64,000 nucleotides of DNA from QHVT01 sp036389275 (lineage in GTDB: Bacteria > Acidobacteriota > Thermoanaerobaculia > Gp7-AA8): the NCBI GenBank assembly GCA_036389275.1, contig DASVQE010000027.1, forward strand, positions 1-64,000, in the 5' to 3' direction. Shown here piece by piece: positions 58,602 to 64,000 of this stretch (the first letter of the stretch is position 1; the number at the start of each line of letters is the position of its first letter). Under the pieces are notes generated by a model. That model was given only the letters and a program-made list of their open reading frames with translations, did not search any database and was not told the origin of the DNA. The position numbers and the translations under genes were made by a program.

Positions 58602-59749
58602 CGGGTCGCTCCTGCGGCTCGGCGCTCTTCGATCAGGCGATCGAGCTCGATGCGAAGTCTGCCGAGGATCTCGTCATAAGTGAAGTGCCCGAGCGACTCC
58701 GGCCCGCGCTTGAGGTTCACGTAGGTCGGCGCGCACCACATGCCGAGGTCGGCGTCGTCGGTCTCGCCGGGACCGTTCACGCGGCAGCCCATCACGGCGA
58801 TGGTGATGTCGTGCTCCTGCGCGTAGCGCGTCATCTCCTTGACGTTGTGGGCGAGGTCGATGAACGCCTCGTTCTCGACGCGCGAGCACGACGGGCAACT
58901 GATGATGTTCATGCCCTTCTGCTCGAAGCGCGGCACGGAGCGGAAGCGGCCGGCGGCGATGTCGTCGAGGATCTGCCGGCCGACGGTGATCTCCTCACCC
59001 TTGCGCTCGAACGGCAGGGTCAGTGAGACGCGGATGGTGTCGCCGATGCCGCGCGTGAGCAGTTGCTCGAAGGCGATGCGCGTTTTGATGACGCCGTCCG
59101 GCGGCATGCCCGCCTCGGTGACGCCGAGGTGCAGCGGCACGTCGGGACGAAGCGCGGCGAAGCGGATGTTCGCGTCGATCACTTTGTTCGGATCGGAGTC
59201 TTTGATCGAGACGCAGTACTGATCGAATCCGAGCTCGTCGAGCAGCGCGCAATGCTCGAGCGCCGACTCCACGATCGGCGCGATCGAGTCGTCGTGCGCG
59301 TACTTGGCGAGCTTCTCCGGATCGACCGAGCCGGCGTTCACGCCGATGCGCATGGCCACGCCGTGCGCGCGCGCGACGTCGACGAGGTAAGCGACTTTCT
59401 CGCGCACCGGCTTCTCGCGCTCGAGGTGGTAGAGGTGGCCGGGGTTGTAGCGCAGCTTCTGCACGTACGGCGCGACCTTCTCGGCGAGGCGGTAGTTTTC
59501 CTGCAGGTCGATGGAGAGGTTCGCGTTGGGCCGCGCGGCGCGGATCTCGGCGAGCGCGGCGACGTCTTTCGGGTTGTCGACGGCGATGCGGATCACGTCG
59601 GCGCCGGCCTGTTCGAGCAGCTCGACCTGGCGGATGGTGGCGGCCACGTCCTGCGTCCGGGTGGCCGTCATCGACTGCACGGCGACCGGGTTGTTGCCGC
59701 CGATCTTCACGTTGCCGATGCGGATCTCGCGCGTTTGCCGGGTCGTCAC
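58598..59749 (-). CDS. ispG: 4-hydroxy-3-methylbut-2-enyl diphosphate synthase
   Basis: About 383 residues, the usual length for IspG (GcpE). The [4Fe-4S] ligands are in IISCPSCSRVENEAF and VMGCRVNGPGE. NPVAVQSMTATRTQDV and RIGVNAGSV are also typical. It catalyses the sixth step of the MEP isoprenoid pathway. GTG start at 59749. The downstream lspA gene overlaps by 4 bp, so cell-envelope precursor and lipoprotein maturation genes are coupled. Confidence 0.96.
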   Translation of the reverse strand: MTTRQTREIRIGNVKIGGNNPVAVQSMTATRTQDVAATIRQVELLEQAGADVIRIAVDNPKDVAALAEIRAARPNANLSIDLQENYRLAEKVAPYVQKLRYNPGHLYHLEREKPVREKVAYLVDVARAHGVAMRIGVNAGSVDPEKLAKYAHDDSIAPIVESALEHCALLDELGFDQYCVSIKDSDPNKVIDANIRFAALRPDVPLHLGVTEAGMPPDGVIKTRIAFEQLLTRGIGDTIRVSLTLPFERKGEEITVGRQILDDIAAGRFRSVPRFEQKGMNIISCPSCSRVENEAFIDLAHNVKEMTRYAQEHDITIAVMGCRVNGPGETDDADLGMWCAPTYVNLKRGPESLGHFTYDEILGRLRIELDRLIEERRAAGATR

Positions 59750-59808
59750 GCGCGTTCCTAACGCCTGAGGCCGAGAAAGATTCCGCCTGTTTCAACGTAT
59801 CATCCGGC

Positions 59809-62784
59809 GTGCCTCGCCGCGCCGTGCTGGCCGCGCTCCGCGCTGCCGCGATCGTCATCATCGCCACCGGGCTCAATGCGCTCGTGGAAGGCGCGTTGCC
59901 GCGCTACGAGCCGCTCTATCTCTATCTGGCCGCGGTGGCGCTCGTCTCCTGGCTCGACGGCGCGGTGATCGGCGGCGTGGCCGCGCTCGTCTCGGGCGCG
60001 CTCTACGCGCTGCTGTTCCTCCGGCGCGAGGAGACGACGCCGACCTCGATCGCGGTGCCGTTCGCCGCCGGGCTGGCGGCGATGGCGGTGACGGTGCTGT
60101 TCCGCGCCGGCACACGCGCCCGCCGCCGCGCCTCGGCCGTGCAGATCTTCCCGCAGGAGCCGCCGCTGCTCGACCGTCCGCGCTACGCCACCGAGTCGAA
60201 TGACGAGGTGCTGGCGGCGATCGACGAGCTGCGCGCCGAGCTGCGGACGTCGATGGCGCAGGTGACCGCCGCGCGCCTGCGCGAGGACGAGCTCGACGCG
60301 CGCGTGACTGCGCTGCGGCAGGAGCTGGCCGCCTCCGCACCGCAGCGAGGCGAGGTGGAGTCGGTGCGCGCGCAGCTCGCCGCCGCCCGCGACCACCGCG
60401 CCAAAGCGCTCGAGCAGGTGGCCACGCTGCAGGCCGCGGCGTCGGCCTCGGCGACGGCTTCCGCGGACCTGGAGCGCCAGCTCGCCGAAACGCGCGCCGA
60501 GCTCGCCACCGTGCGGCGCGAGATCGAAATGGAGCGCATGCGCGCCGAGACCTCGTCGGCGTTGCGGGAAGAGGTGGAGTCGGAGCTGGCGTCGACGCGC
60601 GCGGAACACGCGGCGGTGCTGCAGGCGACGCAGCAGGAGCTGGATGCGACGCGCGAGCAGTTGGCGTCGGCGCAACAGGAACTGCTCGGAATCCGCGGCG
60701 ACCACTCGACCGCGCACGAGCAGTTGTTGGCGTTGCGCGAGGAGCATGGGTCGGCGCAGCAGGAGCTCGTCGCGCTGCGCGAGCAAGTGCTCGCGTTGCG
60801 CGAGGAACATGCCGCGGCGCAGGAGCAACTCGCTGCGCTGCGCTCGGAGCATGCGTCATCCCAGGAGCACCTGCATGCGACGCGCGAGCAGCTCCGCTTG
60901 GCGCGCGAACAGTTGCTCGCCGCGCGCGAGCAGCTCGCATCGACGCAGGAACAGCTGCTCACGCTGCGCGATCAGCATGCCTCGCTCCACGATCAACTGC
61001 TCGCGTTGCGCGAGGAACATTCGTCGGCGCAGGAGCAACTCGTCGGGCTCCGCTCGGAGTATTCATCGGCGCAGGAGCAGCTCGTCGCGCTGCGCTCGGA
61101 GTATTCATCGGCGCAGGAGCAACTCGTCGGGCTGCGCGTGGAACATTCATCGGCGCAGGAACAGCTCATCGGGTTGCGCGAGCAACATTCATCGACGCAG
61201 GAAGAACTACTCGCGCTGCGCGCGGAGTATTCATGGGCGCAGGAGCAACTCGGCGCGCTGCGCGAGCAACATGCGTCGGCGCAGGAGCAACTCGCCGCGT
61301 TACGCGAGCAACATGCGTTGGCGCAGGAGCAACTACTCGCGCTGCGCGAGGAACATTCACCGGCCCGGGAAGAACTGCTCGCGTTACGCCAACAACATTC
61401 GTCCGCGCAGGAACAGCTCGTCGCGTTGCGCCAGGAACACTCGTCTGCACAGGAAGAACTGCTCGCGCTGCGCGCGACACTTTCATCAACGCAGGAAGAA
61501 CTATTCGCGCTCCGCGACGCACAGGAAGAACTCCTCGCGCTGCGCGAGACACATTCTTCGGCGCGGGAAGAACTGCTCGCCCTGCGCGAAGAACATTCAT
61601 CCGCGCAGGAGCAGCTCATCGCCCTGCGTGTGGAACATTCGTCGGCGCGGGAGCAGCTCGCGCGGGCCGGAGAGGAGCTGCGCGCCTCGCGGGAGCAGCA
61701 TGCGGCGGCGCTCGCGCAGCACGCGCAGGCGCAGCAGGAGCTGGCCGCGTGGCGCGAGCGGCACGCCGCCGCGGACGCGGAGCTCGCGCGCGCGCAGCAG
61801 GAGCTGGCGGCGATGCGCGACCAGCACGGCTCTGCGCTCGCGCAGTACGCCGACGCGCAGCAGGAGCTGCTCGCGTTGCGCGAGCAGCTCGGCGGCGCGC
61901 AGGAGCAGCAGGCGTCGGCGCTCGCCGGCGCCGAGCGCGAGCTGGCCGCACTGCGCGCGCAACATGACGCCGATCGCGTCCAGCTCGAAGAGGCGCATCG
62001 GCATCTCGCGGAGCTGCGCGCGAGCCACGACTCCGCCATCGCCCAGTTCGCCGACGAGCGCCGCTCCGCCGACTCGCTGCGCGTCCGCGTCGCCGAGCTG
62101 GAAGAGGCGCTTGCATCGGAGGCGGCGGCGCGGACGGATCTCGAGCGCGCGGCGGCGGCGTTCGACGAGAAGCTCCAGACGATCGTCACCCATCTCGCCT
62201 CCGATCACGAGGCCGACCTCGGCACTGCACTCTCCGAGCGCGAAGAAGCACGCGCCGAGCTGCGCCTGCTGACCACGCGCTTCTCCGCGCTGCAGCAGAG
62301 GTTCGAGGAGGAGCATCAGCGGCTCGAAGACGCCACCCGGCTCCTCACCGAAACGCGCGCCGCCGCCCAACGCGAGATCGACGCGCTCCGGGCCCGGCTC
62401 GACCCCGGCCACACAGCGCCGCCGGCGCCGCCGCGCCGTCCGCGCATCCTCATCGTGCATCCCGGCGCCGAGCTGCGCGACGCCGCGCGCGTGACGCTGG
62501 AGCGTTCCGGCTACGAGGTGCTCGCCGCCGCAGACGGTCTCGAGGCGCTGCGCGTGGCGATGGCGGAGCAGCCGTCGGTGGTCATCGCCGACCTGCTCAT
62601 GCCGAAGATGGACGGCCGCGAGCTCTGCCAGTTCCTCAAATCGCAGGAGCGCACCGCGCACATCCGCGTCGTGCTGCTCGCTCGCGCCGGCGACGAGCCG
62701 CGCGGCGTGCAGGCTGACGAAGTGCTGCGCAAACCGGTCCCGGTCGAGACATTGCGCGCGACGTTAGCGCGGCTTGCGAGTTAG
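59809..62784 (+). CDS. Giant membrane-anchored coiled-coil protein with 14-residue repeats and a degenerate receiver domain
   Basis: About 991 residues. The N-terminal about 105 residues contain about four helices, like DUF4118/KdpD-type anchors. A long helical region follows. Residues about 279-618 are near-perfect 14-residue units (ALREEHSSAQEQLV-like), giving a two-heptad coiled coil. More helix runs to about 860. The last about 115 residues form a receiver domain with Asp in IADLLMPKMDG and Lys in VLRKPV, but the acidic pair is lost (IVHPGAELRD). It may be a cytoskeletal or pole-organising scaffold. GTG start at 59809. Confidence 0.8.
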   Translation: MPRRAVLAALRAAAIVIIATGLNALVEGALPRYEPLYLYLAAVALVSWLDGAVIGGVAALVSGALYALLFLRREETTPTSIAVPFAAGLAAMAVTVLFRAGTRARRRASAVQIFPQEPPLLDRPRYATESNDEVLAAIDELRAELRTSMAQVTAARLREDELDARVTALRQELAASAPQRGEVESVRAQLAAARDHRAKALEQVATLQAAASASATASADLERQLAETRAELATVRREIEMERMRAETSSALREEVESELASTRAEHAAVLQATQQELDATREQLASAQQELLGIRGDHSTAHEQLLALREEHGSAQQELVALREQVLALREEHAAAQEQLAALRSEHASSQEHLHATREQLRLAREQLLAAREQLASTQEQLLTLRDQHASLHDQLLALREEHSSAQEQLVGLRSEYSSAQEQLVALRSEYSSAQEQLVGLRVEHSSAQEQLIGLREQHSSTQEELLALRAEYSWAQEQLGALREQHASAQEQLAALREQHALAQEQLLALREEHSPAREELLALRQQHSSAQEQLVALRQEHSSAQEELLALRATLSSTQEELFALRDAQEELLALRETHSSAREELLALREEHSSAQEQLIALRVEHSSAREQLARAGEELRASREQHAAALAQHAQAQQELAAWRERHAAADAELARAQQELAAMRDQHGSALAQYADAQQELLALREQLGGAQEQQASALAGAERELAALRAQHDADRVQLEEAHRHLAELRASHDSAIAQFADERRSADSLRVRVAELEEALASEAAARTDLERAAAAFDEKLQTIVTHLASDHEADLGTALSEREEARAELRLLTTRFSALQQRFEEEHQRLEDATRLLTETRAAAQREIDALRARLDPGHTAPPAPPRRPRILIVHPGAELRDAARVTLERSGYEVLAAADGLEALRVAMAEQPSVVIADLLMPKMDGRELCQFLKSQERTAHIRVVLLARAGDEPRGVQADEVLRKPVPVETLRATLARLAS
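60643..61662 (+). repeat. 42-bp tandem coding repeats (14-residue units, about 24 units)
   Basis: About 1020 bp encode units of the form L-R-x-E-H-S-S-A-Q-E-Q-L-V-x. Two shorter units occur, one of 7 residues (ALREQVL) and one of 10 (ALRDAQEELL), that break the register. The DNA copies differ mostly at third bases and at a few residues, so the array is old enough to have diverged. Minus-strand open frames in this span are by-products of the repeat. Confidence 0.9.
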
Positions 62785-63197
62785 GACCCGTAAGCGTCGC
62801 GAACGACGAGCATCATGTGCCGCTCCGGCGCGTCGAGCGGCGTGAAGCCGAACTGCGCGTAGAGACCGTGCGCGTCGCGCGTGACCAGGTGCCAGCGGCG
62901 GAGGCGCTGCAAGTCGGGATGCTCGCGGATCGACTGCATCAGCAGCTTCCCGATGCCGCGGCCGCGGTGCGAGTCGAGGACGAACACGTCGGCGACATAG
63001 CCGAACGTCGCGTAGTCGGTGACGACGCGGGCGAAGCCGATCTGCGCGTCGTCGTCGAACGCGCCGAAGGGCAGCGAGTGCTCGATCGACCGCGCCACCA
63101 GCTCGCGCGGGATGCCGCGGGCCCAGTACGACTCCTGCGACAGGTAGCGATGAATCAGATCGACGTCGAAGCCGTGGCAGCGGATCTCGATCGTCAC
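62781..63197 (-). CDS. GNAT-family N-acetyltransferase
   Basis: About 138 residues. The acetyl-CoA motif is DSHRGRGIGKLLMQSI, and YAQFGFTPL occurs near the end. The N-terminal part has YWARGIPRELVARSIEHS, like the small acetyltransferases of the YjdJ/RimI-like type. The GTG at 63197 overlaps the aminotransferase stop by 4 bp (GTGA). The substrate is unknown. The 3' end overlaps the coiled-coil gene by 4 bp. Confidence 0.85.
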   Translation of the reverse strand: MTIEIRCHGFDVDLIHRYLSQESYWARGIPRELVARSIEHSLPFGAFDDDAQIGFARVVTDYATFGYVADVFVLDSHRGRGIGKLLMQSIREHPDLQRLRRWHLVTRDAHGLYAQFGFTPLDAPERHMMLVVRDAYGS

Positions 63198-64000
63198 ACC
63201 ACCATCTCCGTGCCGCGCTCCTCCTCGATCCCGGCGATCACCTGCAGCGCCGACTCGAGATCGGCCAGCGTCTGCGGCGCGCCGATGCTGATGCGCACCG
63301 CGCGCGGCACGTCGGCGCCGACGGCGAACGACGACGCCGCCGCGACGCGCACGCGCCGCCGCCGCGCCTCCTCTGCGAAGGCATCGCCGCTCCAGCGCTT
63401 CGGCAGCTCCAGCCAGACGTGCGAGGAGCGCGGATCGCCGGTCAGCTCGCGGCCGAGGATCCGGCGCGCGGCGCGATTGCGCACCGCCACCTCGGCACGC
63501 TTCTGCGCCGTGATGCGCGCGGCGGTGCCGTCCTCGATCCACGTCGCCGCCAGCTCGGCGACGAGCGGCGAGGCGAAGAGGATCGTGGCGGCGAGCGACG
63601 CGTGGATGCGCGGCAGCAGCGTGTCGGGTGCGGTGAGATAGCCGAGGCGGAGCGCGGGCGCGAGAGCCTTCCCGAGACCCGTCAGAAAAATCGTGCGGTC
63701 GGGCGCGAACGCCGCCATCGGTTGCGGTGTTGTATCGAGCAGGAACCCGCAGACGTCATCTTCGATGATGGTGACGCCGTACTTCGTGGCGATCGCGGCC
63801 AGCTCGCGGCGCCGCTTCTCCGGCACGACCATCCCGGTGGGGTTATGCAGCGACGGAATCGTGTACAGCACCTTCGAGGCACGGGCGCGGCAGGCGCGCT
63901 CGAACGCATCCGGCACGATGCCGTAGCGGTCGAGCGTCAGCGGCTGCAGCTTGATGTGCAGCAGCGCCGCCACCGCTTTCGCGCCGTGATAGGTGAGCGC
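63194..64000 (-). CDS. PLP-dependent aminotransferase, MocR/PdxR-like C-terminal domain (5' end outside window)
   Basis: About 269 residues are visible; the frame continues past the window edge. It carries the class I/II aminotransferase pattern: LYTIPSLHNPTGMVVPEKRRRELAAIA, then VTIIEDDVCGFLL and the PLP lysine near TGLGKALAPALRLGYL. The RLGY and RRRELAAIA wording resembles MocR-type proteins, in which a GntR-type DNA-binding domain precedes the aminotransferase domain. That domain would lie beyond 64000, so whether this is a regulator or an enzyme is not settled. Confidence 0.8.
   Translation of the reverse strand, partial: ALTYHGAKAVAALLHIKLQPLTLDRYGIVPDAFERACRARASKVLYTIPSLHNPTGMVVPEKRRRELAAIATKYGVTIIEDDVCGFLLDTTPQPMAAFAPDRTIFLTGLGKALAPALRLGYLTAPDTLLPRIHASLAATILFASPLVAELAATWIEDGTAARITAQKRAEVAVRNRAARRILGRELTGDPRSSHVWLELPKRWSGDAFAEEARRRRVRVAAASSFAVGADVPRAVRISIGAPQTLADLESALQVIAGIEEERGTEMVV

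Noticed and set aside
60993..62189. Long minus-strand open frame in the coiled-coil gene
   Set aside because: It mirrors the 42-bp tandem repeats and encodes only Ser/Ala/Cys/Arg-rich low-complexity sequence, so it is a by-product of the repeat.
1..64000. tRNA or rRNA genes
   Set aside because: I looked in the gaps for cloverleaf-like arms and rRNA-like blocks and found none. The gaps are short and mostly taken up by repeats or promoters.
1..64000. Insertion sequence, integrase or phage genes
   Set aside because: No transposase, integrase or phage structural protein was recognised. The only mobile-like elements are the non-coding palindromes.

Overview
The window is a dense, high-GC bacterial chromosome segment with about 60 protein genes on both strands. 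I see no rRNA, tRNA, CRISPR array, insertion sequence or gap over 300 bp without a gene. Gram-negative features (LolC/E-type permease, SPOR protein, many lipoproteins, signal peptidase II) together with DUF4388 proteins, a HpnR-like radical SAM enzyme and an alkaline-phosphatase-superfamily exoenzyme suggest Acidobacteriota or a related deep lineage. That placement is inference; there is no marker RNA.

Layout. 1-11300: lipoproteins, an S33-type hydrolase, an RsuA/RluB pseudouridine synthase, a lytic transglycosylase, an NDH-2-like dehydrogenase, a membrane dipeptidase, a HAD phosphatase, a methyltransferase and an SRPBCC protein. 11276-15525: B12-binding radical SAM enzyme, a partly duplicated Doc-type toxin-antitoxin module, a cysteine-synthase-like enzyme and a GlxA-type regulator. 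15594-27388: a seven-gene minus-strand run with very small gaps: M14 peptidase, PQQ-type sugar dehydrogenase, a split Rph/PEP-synthase-like phosphotransferase whose ATP-grasp half is fused to an MFS transporter, then histidine kinase, response regulator and a REC-PAS-GGDEF-EAL protein. 27444-35013: papain/alpha-beta-hydrolase fusion, 5'-nucleotidase-like lipoprotein, LolC/E-type permease, TPM protein and carA. 35238-39536: methylmalonyl-CoA mutase large chain, HYR secreted protein and a DUF4388 protein. 39520-44749: an RNA-metabolism run on the minus strand (glycosyltransferase-like, CCA/poly(A) polymerase, rsmD, phoH, ybeY). 44772-52827: diguanylate cyclase, a second DUF4388 protein, SPOR protein, LOG protein and Mrp. 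52796-64000: GT39-like transferase, CoA-transferase subunits, methyltransferase, sulfatase-like protein, lspA, ispG, a giant repeat coiled-coil protein and an aminotransferase cut by the window end.

The most unusual items are the split phosphotransferase/MFS fusion, the protease-hydrolase fusion, the toxin remnant fused in frame to a second antitoxin, the 14-residue-repeat coiled coil with a degenerate receiver domain, and a family of long palindromes (about 170-200 bp) in four intergenic gaps. Many genes also have a TANNNT hexamer only 5-14 nt before the start codon and no Shine-Dalgarno, which suggests widespread leaderless mRNAs. Inside operons, genes are often joined by ATGA, GTGA or TTGA overlaps.
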